Shown here one piece after another: positions 1 through 8,446 of a stretch of 64,000 nucleotides of DNA. Location of the stretch: the NCBI RefSeq assembly GCF_003319125.1, contig NZ_QOHG01000012.1, positions 89,778-153,777 of the forward strand. The letters run 5' to 3'. This DNA is from Blastococcus sp. TF02A-26. Its GTDB lineage: Bacteria > Actinomycetota > Actinomycetes > Mycobacteriales > Geodermatophilaceae. Position 1 is the first letter of the stretch, and each line of letters starts with the position of its first letter. Below the pieces are notes generated by a model, which was not told the DNA's origin, did not search any database, and saw only the letters and a list, made by a program, of their open reading frames with translations. Position numbers and translations under genes: made by a program.

Positions 1-390
1 GCGCAGCGCCGGCACCACCGTCTCGGCGCGGTCGGGGCGGGCCGCGGCCAGCCCCGCGCAGGCGGGCTCCAGGTGCAGCAGCGCGCCGCTCACGTCGCCC
101 AGCGTCGTGCTCCGGACCTGCAGCACCATGCTGATCATCCGGGCGATGCGCTGGCTGGTCGGCAGGTGCACGACCGCGCCGCCGACGTTGCCGCGGCGCA
201 CGGAGATGAGGCCCTCGGTCTCGAGGATCCGCATGGCCTCGCGGACCGCCGGCAGGCTGACGCGGAACTGGGTGAACAGCTGCTCCTGACGGGGGAGGCT
301 GTCGCCCTCCTTGAGCTTCCCGCTCAGGATGTCGTCACGCAGGCTCGCGGCGACGATCTCGGCGAGCCGGGGCTGGCGCAGCTGTCTCAC
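1..390 (-). CDS. GntR/FadR-family transcriptional regulator (C-terminus cut by window edge)
   Basis: The readable 130 residues are an N-terminal winged helix of the GntR superfamily (about residues 8-75, with the recognition segment LPAVREAMRILETEGLI) followed by the start of a helical FCD-like effector domain (about residue 90 on). The GTG start at 390 was chosen because a purine-rich site, GGGAGAGAG, lies at 394-402. FadR-type members usually sense acyl-CoAs or organic acids, which fits the neighbouring acyl-CoA genes, but the ligand is not visible. It lies downstream of the hydratase/dehydrogenase pair on the same strand with a 101-base gap that carries its own inverted repeat, so autoregulation is plausible. 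The truncation is the window border, not a broken gene. Confidence 0.85.
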   Translation of the reverse strand, partial: MRQLRQPRLAEIVAASLRDDILSGKLKEGDSLPRQEQLFTQFRVSLPAVREAMRILETEGLISVRRGNVGGAVVHLPTSQRIARMISMVLQVRSTTLGDVSGALLHLEPACAGLAAARPDRAETVVPALR

Positions 391-419
391 GATCTCTCTC
401 CCAACGATTGCACTGTTAG

Positions 420-431
420 CCACTCTAGTGG
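420..431. promoter_or_regulatory. Inverted repeat upstream of the GntR-type regulator
   Basis: CCACT (420-424) and AGTGG (427-431) form an inverted repeat with a 2-base centre, 30 bases upstream of the regulator start. The flanking bases read TAGCCACT on the plus strand. Position and symmetry suit an autoregulatory operator; this is inference only. Confidence 0.35.
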
Positions 432-491
432 CGGAGAGGGTCGTTCCCCCGCACACGAGCGGCCACCTCCCTCGCCGGGAGGAGAGCACCG

Positions 492-1787
492 TCAGCTGCG
501 CGGGAGCTCCCGCCAGGGCCGGCCCTTGTAGGGGTCGGGGTCCCGGGGCAGTCCGAGGACCTTCTCGGCGATGACGTTCTTGTTGACCTCCGTCGTCCCG
601 CCCTCGATGGTGTTCGCCCGGCTGCGCAGCATCCCGCGCACCTCGGCCGGCGCGCTCTCCCAGAACTCGTGGGGGGAGCCCGCCGCGCCGTCCCAGGCGA
701 TGCCGGCCGGCCCGAGCAGCTCGGCGGCCAGCGACTGGATGCGCTGGTTGAGGTCGGTGCCCTGCACCTTGCCGATCGAGGCCTCGGGCCCGAGCGTGCC
801 GCCCTCGGCCAGCGTGGAGCGGATGCGCTGGTTGGTCCACCGGCGCGCCTGGTCCTCGGCCCACAGCCGCACGATGCGCTCGCGCACCCCCGGGTCGTCC
901 CAGCCGCCGGCGTGCCCCTCGGCCGAGCGGCGGCGCGCCAGCCGCACGAGGTGCGTGGGCCCGGTGCCGCCGATCCGCTCGACCCCGCCGACGCCGGCCC
1001 CGGTCACCATCTGGCGCTCGGCGTTGAGCATCGTCTGGGTGATCGCCCACCCCTCGCGCTCCGCGCCGATCCGGTGGTCGTCGGGGATGCGGGCGCCGTC
1101 CATGAACGTCTCGAAGAACTCCACCTCCCCGCCGATGTGCGGCAGCGGCCGGACCGTCACGCCGGGCTGGTGCATCGGGAGGAAGAAGAAGGTGAGCCCG
1201 GCGTGCTTGGCGACGTCGGGGTCGGTCCGGGCCAGCAGCACGGCGAAGGAGGCCTGGTCGGCCCACGTCGTCCACACCTTCTGGCCGTCGACCACCCAGC
1301 CGTCGCCGTCGCGCACCGCGCGGGTCGACAGTGACGCCAGGTCGCTGCCGGCACCGGGCTCGCTGAGCAGCTGGCACCACAGCTCCTCGGCCCGCACGAT
1401 CGGCGGCAGGAACCGCCGCCGCTGCGCTGGCGTGCCGTGCGCGAACAGCACCGGCGCCGCCAGGTTCAGGCCCAGCGGGTTGAGCCGGGGCAGGTGGTAC
1501 GGGCGCAGTACCGCCTCGGCCGCCGCGGCCGCGGGCCGGCTCCAGCCGAGCCCCCCGTGCTCCACCGCCCACGTCGGTGCGACCAGCCCCGAGGTCCCGA
1601 AGGCGGGATACCAGGCGCGGTAGTCCTCCGGCGTGCGCACGGTGCGCACCTCACGCGGCCCGCCGCGCTCGGCCGCCTCGCGCCAGCTCGCCGGGATGGC
1701 CTCGGCGACCCATCGGCGGGCGGCCTCGGCCGCGGTCTCGGGCGGGGTGTCGGAGCCGGCGAGGTCGGCGAGCGTCGGGTCGGTCAC
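492..1787 (-). CDS. Acyl-CoA dehydrogenase, 431 aa
   Basis: FAD-dependent alpha,beta-dehydrogenation of an acyl-CoA. N-terminal helical domain (to about 130), mid beta domain with the acyl-CoA/FAD segment LLSEPGAGSDLASL (about 140) and DGQKVWTTWADQA (about 170), then the C-terminal helical bundle. Near the C-terminus, where MCAD-type enzymes carry the catalytic Glu of 'YEGT', this protein reads IEGGTTEVNKN, so the Glu-bearing position looks like Gly. The base may lie elsewhere, as in IVD- or ChsE-type enzymes. The GTG start at 1787 overlaps the stop of the upstream hydratase by 4 bases, so the two are translationally coupled. The substrate is unknown; the divergent operon probably acts in the same pathway. 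Confidence 0.9.
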   Translation of the reverse strand: MTDPTLADLAGSDTPPETAAEAARRWVAEAIPASWREAAERGGPREVRTVRTPEDYRAWYPAFGTSGLVAPTWAVEHGGLGWSRPAAAAAEAVLRPYHLPRLNPLGLNLAAPVLFAHGTPAQRRRFLPPIVRAEELWCQLLSEPGAGSDLASLSTRAVRDGDGWVVDGQKVWTTWADQASFAVLLARTDPDVAKHAGLTFFFLPMHQPGVTVRPLPHIGGEVEFFETFMDGARIPDDHRIGAEREGWAITQTMLNAERQMVTGAGVGGVERIGGTGPTHLVRLARRRSAEGHAGGWDDPGVRERIVRLWAEDQARRWTNQRIRSTLAEGGTLGPEASIGKVQGTDLNQRIQSLAAELLGPAGIAWDGAAGSPHEFWESAPAEVRGMLRSRANTIEGGTTEVNKNVIAEKVLGLPRDPDPYKGRPWRELPRS

Positions 1788-2521
1788 GGGGCGGCCTCCG
1801 GGGTCGTACGGACGTCGTGCCGAGCGGCGGTCAGGCCGAGCTCCTCGCCGCGCCACATTGCCCGCTTGCGGGCCCGGGTGGCGGCCGGGTCGGCCTCGGC
1901 GATGCGCTCGGCGAGCGTCTGCGCGGCGGTCTCGAGCTCCTCGGGGGCGACGACCTCGCTGACCAGACCCCAGCGCCGGGCGCTCTCGGCGTCCATCCGC
2001 TCGTGCGCGCCGAGCAGGGCCAGTCGAGCGGCGACCTGCGCGGGCACCCGGTGCACCAGGCCGACCGCCTCCCAGTTGCTGGCCTGCCCGACGCTGACGT
2101 GCGGATCGGTGAACGAGGCGGCGGTGGAGGCGATCGCGACGTCGGCGTCGACGACGAAGTGCAGGCCGCCGCCGGCGCAGACGCCGTTGACCGCGACCAC
2201 GACCGGCGTCTCGACCCCGAGGTGCCAGCCGGTCAGCGCCAGGTCGGCGTTCTTGGTGCGGCGGCTCTGCTCGCGCAGGCCGTCGCGGTCCTGCGCCAGC
2301 GCGACGACGTCCAGGCCGGTCTGGAAGGCCCGGCCCCGGCCGGTCACCACGATGCAGCGGACGCCCGCGTCGGCGTCGAGTTCGCGCCACGCGGCGGGGA
2401 GCTCGGCCATCATCACCGGGTCCATGGCGTTGCCGACCCGGGGGCGGTCGAAGACCAGCCAGCCGACCGGTCCGCGCCGCTCGACCGCGAGGGTCGTGTA
2501 CCCAGGGGGCACCGTGTCCAT
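1784..2521 (-). CDS. Enoyl-CoA hydratase/isomerase (crotonase fold), 245 aa
   Basis: Crotonase-superfamily protein. The oxyanion-hole segments are visible as RGRAFQTGLDV (about 65-75) and NGVCAGGGLHFVVDAD (about 110-125), followed by SFTDPHVSVGQ and the acidic segment WEAVGL, where hydratases carry a catalytic Glu. Length is normal for the family. ATG at 2521 is the first start after the divergent promoter. It is clearly paralogous to the hydratase at 6225-7025, which shares the AGGGLHFVxDAD and DPHVSVGQ blocks. Likely role: hydration or isomerisation of an enoyl-CoA made by the coupled dehydrogenase. Confidence 0.9.
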   Translation of the reverse strand: MDTVPPGYTTLAVERRGPVGWLVFDRPRVGNAMDPVMMAELPAAWRELDADAGVRCIVVTGRGRAFQTGLDVVALAQDRDGLREQSRRTKNADLALTGWHLGVETPVVVAVNGVCAGGGLHFVVDADVAIASTAASFTDPHVSVGQASNWEAVGLVHRVPAQVAARLALLGAHERMDAESARRWGLVSEVVAPEELETAAQTLAERIAEADPAATRARKRAMWRGEELGLTAARHDVRTTPEAAP

Positions 2522-2593
2522 CCCCGCCCCTCGACGCCCGGTCCGCTTTCTTGTATAAGATAGCAACGTACGGAGCGCAATCGGAAGGGCGTC
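2522..2593. promoter_or_regulatory. Divergent promoter region
   Basis: Only 72 bases separate two divergent operons. The sole AT-rich patch is CTTGTATAAGATAGCAAC at 2550-2567, which offers -10-like hexamers on both strands (TATAAG on plus, TATCTT on minus). The two promoters therefore probably overlap, and one regulator site could control both operons. A ribosome site GGAAGGG precedes the 2594 start. Confidence 0.5.
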
Positions 2594-3883
2594 ATGCCGG
2601 ACAGTGCTGCAGGGGCCGCGGCCGAGAAGACAGAACCGCGGATCACCGACGAGGGGATCGCGCGGCTCCGGCAGCGGATCGGCATCCCGCAGGCCAACCC
2701 GGTGCGGCCGCACTACCTGCGGCCCGGCACCGACGCCTTCCGCACCGTTGCCTGGTCCTACGGCGACGACAACCCGCTGTGGGCCGATCCGGAGCACGCC
2801 GCCGCCTCGCGCTGGGGCGGCCCGATCGCACCCCCGCCGATGGTCGGCGGCGACAGCGTCATCGGCGAGGACGTGCTCACCGAGGCCGAGCTGGCGCGGC
2901 AGGGCGAGCTGAAGGGCGACCCGCTGCGCGGCGTGCACGCCTTCTACTCCGCCTCGCAGCGCGAGTGGTGGGCGCCGCTGCGCGCCGACACCGCCGTGAC
3001 CCGGCGCAACGCCCTCGTCGCGGTGCTCGACAAGCCCAGCGAGTTCAGCGGCCGGGCCGTGCACGAGTGGAACGCCAACGTCTTCGCCGACGCCGCCGGC
3101 ACCCCGCTGGGCGGCCAGTACCGGCTGATGATCCGCACCGAGCGGTCGGAGGCGCGTAAGCGCGGCAGGAACGACGCCGTCGAGATGGCGACCTGGACCG
3201 ACGAGCAGCTCGCCGAGGTCGACGCGGTCTACGCCGCCGAGGGCCCGCGCGGCCCCGAGCCGCGCTGGTTCGAGGACGTCGAGGTGGGCGAGCAGCTGCG
3301 GCCGATGGTCAAGGGCCCGCTCACCGTCACGGACATGATCTGCTGGCACGTCGGCATGGGGATGGGCATGTACGGCGTCGCCCCGCTGCGGCTGGCCCAC
3401 AAGAACCGGCAGCGGGTGCCGCGCTTCTACCACCGCGACTCCCAGGGCGTGCCCGACGCGATGCAGCGGGTGCACTGGGATCCCGAGTACGCCCGCAAGG
3501 CCGGCAACCCCACCACCTACGACTACGGCCGCATGCGGGAGGTGTGGGCCATCCACGCCCTCACCGACTGGATGGGCGACGACGCCTGGCTGTGGAGGCT
3601 CCGGGTGGAGTTCCGGAAGTTCAACTACGTCGGCGACACGCAGTGGATCACCGGCACCGTCGTCGGCAAGCACCTCGCCGAGGACGCGCACGGCACCCAC
3701 CCCGCCGTGGACCTGGAGCTGGCGGTGACCAGCCAGCGCGGCGAGGTGACCGCGCCGGTCACCGCCACCGTGCTGCTGCCCAGCCGCGAACACGGGCCGG
3801 TCGTGCTGCCCACGCCGATGGGCGGGGCGAGCACGCTCGACGGCACCCTCGAGGCGGCCGTCGCCCACTTCGCCCGCTCGTGA
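2594..3883 (+). CDS. Double-hotdog MaoC/FAS1-like acyl-CoA dehydratase, 429 aa
   Basis: Length and layout fit a fused double hotdog: an N-terminal MaoC-N/FAS1-dehydratase-like half (about 20-190, containing YGDDNPLWADPEHA) and a C-terminal MaoC-like half (about 225-415, with GPLTVTDMICWHVGMGMGMYG and WLWRLRVEFRKFNYVGDT). Such proteins hydrate 2-enoyl-CoAs; relatives in steroid side-chain degradation feed an aldolase. Here it starts an operon with a CoA-transferase, dehydrogenase, hydratase and LLM oxidoreductase, and its stop overlaps the next start (GTGA). Catalytic residues are not assigned with certainty. Confidence 0.8.
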   Translation: MPDSAAGAAAEKTEPRITDEGIARLRQRIGIPQANPVRPHYLRPGTDAFRTVAWSYGDDNPLWADPEHAAASRWGGPIAPPPMVGGDSVIGEDVLTEAELARQGELKGDPLRGVHAFYSASQREWWAPLRADTAVTRRNALVAVLDKPSEFSGRAVHEWNANVFADAAGTPLGGQYRLMIRTERSEARKRGRNDAVEMATWTDEQLAEVDAVYAAEGPRGPEPRWFEDVEVGEQLRPMVKGPLTVTDMICWHVGMGMGMYGVAPLRLAHKNRQRVPRFYHRDSQGVPDAMQRVHWDPEYARKAGNPTTYDYGRMREVWAIHALTDWMGDDAWLWRLRVEFRKFNYVGDTQWITGTVVGKHLAEDAHGTHPAVDLELAVTSQRGEVTAPVTATVLLPSREHGPVVLPTPMGGASTLDGTLEAAVAHFARS

Positions 3884-5061
3884 GCGGCCCGCTCGACGGG
3901 GTCACCGTCGTCTCCATGGAGCAGGCCGTCTCGGCGCCCTACGCGACCCGGCAGCTCGCCGACATGGGCGCGCGGGTGGTGAAGGTGGAGCGGCCCGACG
4001 GCGGGGACTTCGCCCGGCACTTCGACACCGCGGCCAACGGCACCGGCGCGCACTTCGCCTGGGTCAACCGCAACAAGGAGTCGCTCACGCTCGACGTGAA
4101 GGCCCCCGGCGGCACCGAGGTGCTCGGCCGGCTGCTCGACCGCGCCGACGTGTTCGTGCACAACCTCGTGCCCGGTGCCGCTCCGCGACTGGGCCTGGAC
4201 GGCGCCACCCTGCTGGCCGCGCGGCCGCGGCTGGTGGTCTGCGAGATCTCCGGCTACGGCACCGGCGGCCCCTTCGACGAGCGCAAGGCCTACGACCTGC
4301 TGCTGCAGGCCGAGGCGGGCATCGCCACCGTGACCGGCAGCCTCGAGCAGCCGGTCAAGCCCGGCATCGCCGTGGCCGACATCGCCGCCGGCATGTTCGC
4401 CTGCTCCTCGGTGCTGGCCGCTCTCGTCCAGCGCGGGCGGACCGGCGAGGGCTCGGCGCTCGAGGTGTCGATGCTGGACGCCGTCGCCGACTGGATGGGC
4501 TATCCGCTGACCGTGCGCAAGCACGGCGCCGAGCCGGCGCTGGCCCGCGGGATGAGCCACCCGGCCATCTCCCCGTACGACGCCTACCCGACCGCCGACG
4601 GCCGGCTGGTCGCCCTCAGCGTCCAGAACGACCGCGAGTGGCGGAAGCTCGCCTCGCTGGTCCTGCGCCGGCCGGAGCTCGCCGACGACCCCGCCTACGC
4701 GACCAACCCCGCCCGGGTGGCCTCCCGGCCGGCGATCGACGCGCTGGTGCGCGAGGTGCTCGGCGGGCTGGACGCCGACGCCGCGGTCGCCCTGCTGCAC
4801 GAGGCCGGGCTGGGGTGCGCGATCGTCCGCAGCGTCGGCGAGGTCGTCGACCACCCGCAGCTGACCGCGCGGGACCGCTGGCTGCAGGTGCCCGCCCCCG
4901 CCGGGCCGGTCTGGACGCCGCTGGCGCCGCCGGTCGCCTCCACCTGGTCGACGCCGGCCGGTGCGGTGCCGGGTCTGGGGGAGCACACGGACGCGATCCT
5001 CGCCGAGCTCGGCTTCGGCGCGGCCGACATCACCCGCCTGCACGACGCCGGCGCCGTCTGA
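3880..5061 (+). CDS. Class III CoA-transferase (CaiB/BaiF family), 393 aa
   Basis: Transfers CoA between carboxylic acids. Begins VSGPLDGVTVVSMEQAVSAP, the usual N-terminal strand of the family, followed by GARVVKVERPDGGD and NRNKESLTLDVK. The Asp expected to form the aspartyl-CoA intermediate (Asp169 of formyl-CoA transferase) is present in GIAVADIAAGMFA. Single-domain, full length, ending LGEHTDAILAELGF as usual. GTG at 3880 overlaps the preceding stop by 4 bases. Likely activates the pathway acid or exchanges CoA between intermediates. Confidence 0.92.
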   Translation: MSGPLDGVTVVSMEQAVSAPYATRQLADMGARVVKVERPDGGDFARHFDTAANGTGAHFAWVNRNKESLTLDVKAPGGTEVLGRLLDRADVFVHNLVPGAAPRLGLDGATLLAARPRLVVCEISGYGTGGPFDERKAYDLLLQAEAGIATVTGSLEQPVKPGIAVADIAAGMFACSSVLAALVQRGRTGEGSALEVSMLDAVADWMGYPLTVRKHGAEPALARGMSHPAISPYDAYPTADGRLVALSVQNDREWRKLASLVLRRPELADDPAYATNPARVASRPAIDALVREVLGGLDADAAVALLHEAGLGCAIVRSVGEVVDHPQLTARDRWLQVPAPAGPVWTPLAPPVASTWSTPAGAVPGLGEHTDAILAELGFGAADITRLHDAGAV

Positions 5062-5080
5062 GCGCCGGGAGGGACGCCCG

Positions 5081-6196
5081 ATGACCCAGACCCCGCAGAC
5101 CTCGCTCGCCGAGCTGGCCGAGTTCGGCGCGAGCATCCGCGCCGCACTGACCACGCTCAGCGGCTCCGAGCAGGTGCGGGCGGCGCTCTTCGCCGACCCC
5201 GACCCCCGTACCTGGGCGGTGCTGGCCGGTCAGCTGGAGCTCCCCGGCCTGCTGCTGGCCGAGGAGCACGGCGGGAGCGGGCTGACGACGGTCGAGGCCG
5301 CCGTCGCCTTCGAGGAGGCCGGCCGCGCGCTGGTCCCCGGCCCGCTGTTCGCCACCGCCGCCCTCGCCGTCCCGCTGCTCGTCGCGCTGGGCGACGCCGG
5401 GGCCCTCGCCCGGTACGGCCCGCCGATCGCCTCCGGCGAGCTGACCGCGACCGTCGCCCTGGCCGAGTCCGACGGCCGGTGGTCGCCGGATGCCGTCACC
5501 TGCCGGGCCGAGCCCGAGGGCGGCGGCTGGGCGCTCACCGGCGGCAAGGAGCTCGTGGTGGACGGCGCCACCGCCGGGCTGCTGCTCGTCGTCGCCCGGT
5601 CGGCCGAGGGCGAGCTCGGGGTCTTCGCGGTCGAGCCGGACGCCGCGGGGCTGGAGCGCACCGCGCTGGTGACCCTGGACCTCACCCGACGGATGGCCCG
5701 GCTGACCCTCGACGGCGTGCCCGCGACCCGGGTGGGCGGGGACGCCTCGGGCGCGGTGGCCGCCGCCTCCGACGTCGCCCGGCTGCTGCTGGCCGCCGAG
5801 CAGGTCGGGGGCGCCCAGCGCTGCCTGGACATGGTCGTGGAGTACGCCGGGCAGCGGATCCAGTTCGCCCGCCCGATCGGCTCGTTCCAGGCGATCAAGC
5901 AGCGCCTGGCCGACGCTCTGGTGCAGATCGAGTCCGCCCGCTCCGCCGTCCACGCCGCCGCCCGCTCGACCGGCCGCGACCTGGCCCGCGACAGCCGGGT
6001 GGCCGCTCTGCTGGCGACCGAGGCCTACACCTTCATCTCCGCGCAGAACATCCAGCTGCACGGCGGCATCGGCTTCACCTGGGAGCACGATGCGCACCTC
6101 TACTTCAAGCGGGCGCGGGCCGGCGCCCAGCTGCTGGGTGGTCCGGGCGACCACGTGGCCGCGCTGGCCGACGTCCTCGACACCGAGATCGACTGA
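5081..6196 (+). CDS. Acyl-CoA dehydrogenase, short type, 371 aa
   Basis: Acyl-CoA dehydrogenase superfamily. N-terminal helical region with LLLAEEHGGSGLTTVEAAVA, a reduced middle domain, and a C-terminal FAD-contact region RIQFARPIGSFQAIKQRLAD followed by LHGGIGFTWEHDAHLYFKRA. The short middle domain and this C-terminal form resemble the smaller subunits of heteromeric (alpha2beta2) dehydrogenases of the ChsE/FadE28-29 type; the 431-aa protein at 492-1787 could be its partner. ATG at 5081 follows GGGAGGGA at about 5067-5074. Confidence 0.88.
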   Translation: MTQTPQTSLAELAEFGASIRAALTTLSGSEQVRAALFADPDPRTWAVLAGQLELPGLLLAEEHGGSGLTTVEAAVAFEEAGRALVPGPLFATAALAVPLLVALGDAGALARYGPPIASGELTATVALAESDGRWSPDAVTCRAEPEGGGWALTGGKELVVDGATAGLLLVVARSAEGELGVFAVEPDAAGLERTALVTLDLTRRMARLTLDGVPATRVGGDASGAVAAASDVARLLLAAEQVGGAQRCLDMVVEYAGQRIQFARPIGSFQAIKQRLADALVQIESARSAVHAAARSTGRDLARDSRVAALLATEAYTFISAQNIQLHGGIGFTWEHDAHLYFKRARAGAQLLGGPGDHVAALADVLDTEID

Positions 6197-6224
6197 CCGT
6201 GCATCCCAGAGAAGGGGCCCGCCC

Positions 6225-7025
6225 ATGACCTCCTACGAGCACCTCGAGATCCGGCACGAGGGGCACGTCGGCTGGCTGATCTTCGACCGGCCCGACCAGC
6301 TCAACGCGATGAACAGCGCGATGCGCGACGAGCTGGCCGACGCCTGGCTGGAGCTCGACCGCGACCCCTCGGTGCGGGTCATCGTGAACACCGGCAACGG
6401 CCGGGCGTTCCAGACCGGGGCCGACATGTCCGAGGTGGCCGGCGACGGCATCGGCATGGAGCGCTACCGCGACGACATGATGGACTTCGACCTCCACTTC
6501 ACGTCCTGGCACCAGAACGTCGCCAAGCCGGTCATCGCCGCGATCAACGGGACGGCGGCCGGGGGCGGCCTGCACTTCGTGGCCGACGCCGACATCTGCA
6601 TCGCCGCCTCGAACGCCACGTTCCTCGACCCGCACGTCAGCGTCGGTCAGGTCACCGCGATCGAGGCCATCGGCCTGGCCAAGAAGATCCCCTTCGAGGC
6701 CGTCATGCGGATGGCGCTGGTGGGCCGGCACGAGCGGATGAGCGCCCAGCGCGCCTACGAGCTGGGGCTGATCAGCGAGATCGTCGACCCGCCGGAGCGG
6801 CTGCGCGAGGCCGCCCAGGAGCTGGCGGAGAAGGTGGCCCGGAACTCGCCGGTCGCCATGGCCGCCACCAAGAAGGCGCTCTGGGGGGCGCTGGAGCTCG
6901 GGCTGACCGACGCCTGCCGGGTGGGCGCCCAGCACCTGGTCGGCGTGTGGGGTCACCCCGACCAGAACGAGGGCCCGCTGGCGTTCGTCGAGAAGCGCGA
7001 GCCGACGTGGGAGCCCTTGAGCTGA
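6225..7025 (+). CDS. Enoyl-CoA hydratase/isomerase, 266 aa
   Basis: Crotonase-fold protein with NGRAFQTGADMSEV and NGTAAGGGLHFVADAD oxyanion-hole elements, then FLDPHVSVGQVTAIEAIGL, where the Glu is in place for a catalytic acid/base. Paralogue of the protein at 1784-2521, although the two sit in opposite operons. ATG at 6225 with GAGAAGGGG just upstream. Probably hydrates the product of the dehydrogenase encoded 28 bases upstream. Confidence 0.9.
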   Translation: MTSYEHLEIRHEGHVGWLIFDRPDQLNAMNSAMRDELADAWLELDRDPSVRVIVNTGNGRAFQTGADMSEVAGDGIGMERYRDDMMDFDLHFTSWHQNVAKPVIAAINGTAAGGGLHFVADADICIAASNATFLDPHVSVGQVTAIEAIGLAKKIPFEAVMRMALVGRHERMSAQRAYELGLISEIVDPPERLREAAQELAEKVARNSPVAMAATKKALWGALELGLTDACRVGAQHLVGVWGHPDQNEGPLAFVEKREPTWEPLS

Positions 7026-7058
7026 TCGGCGGAGTCCTGATCCGGGGGGACGACGACC

Positions 7059-8369
7059 GTGCGGTTCTCGCTGACCTATCCGACCGTCGTGCTCGACCCG
7101 CCGGCGGAGCTGCTCACCGCCGAGGGCATGGGGGCGATCGCCGCGGCCGCCGAGGAGGCGGGTTTCGCCGGGATCGGGTTCCCCGAGCACCCGGCGACCC
7201 CGCAGAGCTGGCGGGACGGCGCCGGGCACGACTCGGTCGACCCGTTCCTCGCGCTGACCGTCGCGGCGACGGCCACCGCCGGTCTGCGGCTGCTCACCTT
7301 CCTCACCGTCCTGCCGTACCGGAACCCGTTCCTGCTGGCCAAGACGACGGCGACGCTCGACCGGCTCTCCGGCGGGCGGCTGACCCTCGGCGTCGGCACC
7401 GGCTACCTGGAGGGCGAGTTCGCCGCGCTCGGCGTCGACTACGCCGAGCGCAACGCGCTGTTCGACGAGGCGCTGGAGGTGCTGCGGCTGGCCTGGACCG
7501 GCGAGCCCGTGGACCGGGTGGGCCGGCACTTCACGGCCGCGGGCGCCGTCAGCCGCCCGACTCCCGTGGCCACCCCGCGGCCGCCGGTCTGGATCGGTGG
7601 CAACTCCCGCCTCACCCGCCGGCGGGTGGCCGCGCTGGCCGAGGGCTGGGCGCCGGTGCCGACGAACCCCGCCCAGGTGCAGCGGCGGAAGACCGCACAG
7701 CTGGAGTCGCTCGACCAGCTCGCCGGGTGGATCCGCGAGCTGCAGGAGGAGCGTGAGCAGCTCGGCCGGCTGGCCCCGGCCGACGTCCTCTACATGGTGA
7801 CCGACGCCGATCCGCTCGCCGAGCCGGAGCGCTACCTGGAGAGCGTCCAGCGGCTGGCCGACATCGGCGTCACCTGGCTGTCCCTCGGCGTGCGCGGCAG
7901 CTCGGTCGCCGAGGTCACCGACCGGCTGGCGGAGGTGGGGGAGCGGGTGCTGGCGCGCACCGCCGTGCCGGCGCCGCCGCCGTGCACCGACGCCGACGCC
8001 CGTGCGGTCGCCGGCCTGTACGCCGCCTACGCCGACGCGCTCGACCGGCGGGAGTTCGACCGGCTGGACCGGGTGTTCGCCGCCGACGTCGTCGCCGAGT
8101 ACCCCGGGCACGAGCGCATCGACGGCCTCGCCGCGCTGATCGCCTTCATGCGGGGGTCGCACGCCGAGGTCGTCCGGACCGTCCACCGGGTCGTCGACGT
8201 CGCGGTGACGGTGGACGGCGACACGGCCACCTGCACCGCGGCCAAGCGCAACGACCTGTACCGGGACGGGGACGCCGTCCCGACCGTCGTCAGCGGGCGC
8301 TACACCGACGAGCTGGTCCGCGCCGCCGACGGCTGGCGGATCCGGGCCCGGCGGTCGCGGCACTCCTGA
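7059..8369 (+). CDS. LLM-class (F420-type) oxidoreductase fused to a SnoaL-like domain, 436 aa
   Basis: Residues 1 to about 300 form a bacterial luciferase-like TIM barrel: VLDPPAELLTAEGMGAIAAA, LTFLTVLPYRNPFLLAKTTA, and the diagnostic GVGTGYLEGEFAALGVDYAER. Many actinobacterial relatives use F420. Residues about 308-436 are a separate NTF2/SnoaL fold (VAGLYAAYADALDRREFDRL ... YTDELVRAADGWRIRARRS) similar to the free SnoaL protein at 31542-31979. No frameshift joins them; one uninterrupted frame runs through. GTG at 7059 follows GGGGGGAC. The SnoaL part may be a ligand-binding or hydratase/isomerase module. Confidence 0.82.
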   Translation: MRFSLTYPTVVLDPPAELLTAEGMGAIAAAAEEAGFAGIGFPEHPATPQSWRDGAGHDSVDPFLALTVAATATAGLRLLTFLTVLPYRNPFLLAKTTATLDRLSGGRLTLGVGTGYLEGEFAALGVDYAERNALFDEALEVLRLAWTGEPVDRVGRHFTAAGAVSRPTPVATPRPPVWIGGNSRLTRRRVAALAEGWAPVPTNPAQVQRRKTAQLESLDQLAGWIRELQEEREQLGRLAPADVLYMVTDADPLAEPERYLESVQRLADIGVTWLSLGVRGSSVAEVTDRLAEVGERVLARTAVPAPPPCTDADARAVAGLYAAYADALDRREFDRLDRVFAADVVAEYPGHERIDGLAALIAFMRGSHAEVVRTVHRVVDVAVTVDGDTATCTAAKRNDLYRDGDAVPTVVSGRYTDELVRAADGWRIRARRSRHS

Positions 8370-8380
8370 GCCCCCTTGCG

Positions 8381-8409
8381 GTACGGGTCACCGCCGCGGG
8401 ACCCTGTAC
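8381..8409. terminator. Possible weak hairpin after the LLM-SnoaL gene
   Basis: GTACGGGTC (8381-8389) pairs with GACCC-T-GTAC (8400-8409) with one bulged base and a 10-base loop. It lies between the LLM-SnoaL stop and the GMC oxidoreductase start. No U-tract follows, so it could equally be a regulatory structure. Confidence 0.3.
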
Positions 8410-8446
8410 TGGTAATGATTGACCTTCAGCGTCGAGGGGACGTGCT

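Noticed and set aside
1..390. Truncated GntR gene as a pseudogene
   Set aside because: The frame is open to the window edge; the missing part is simply outside the window.
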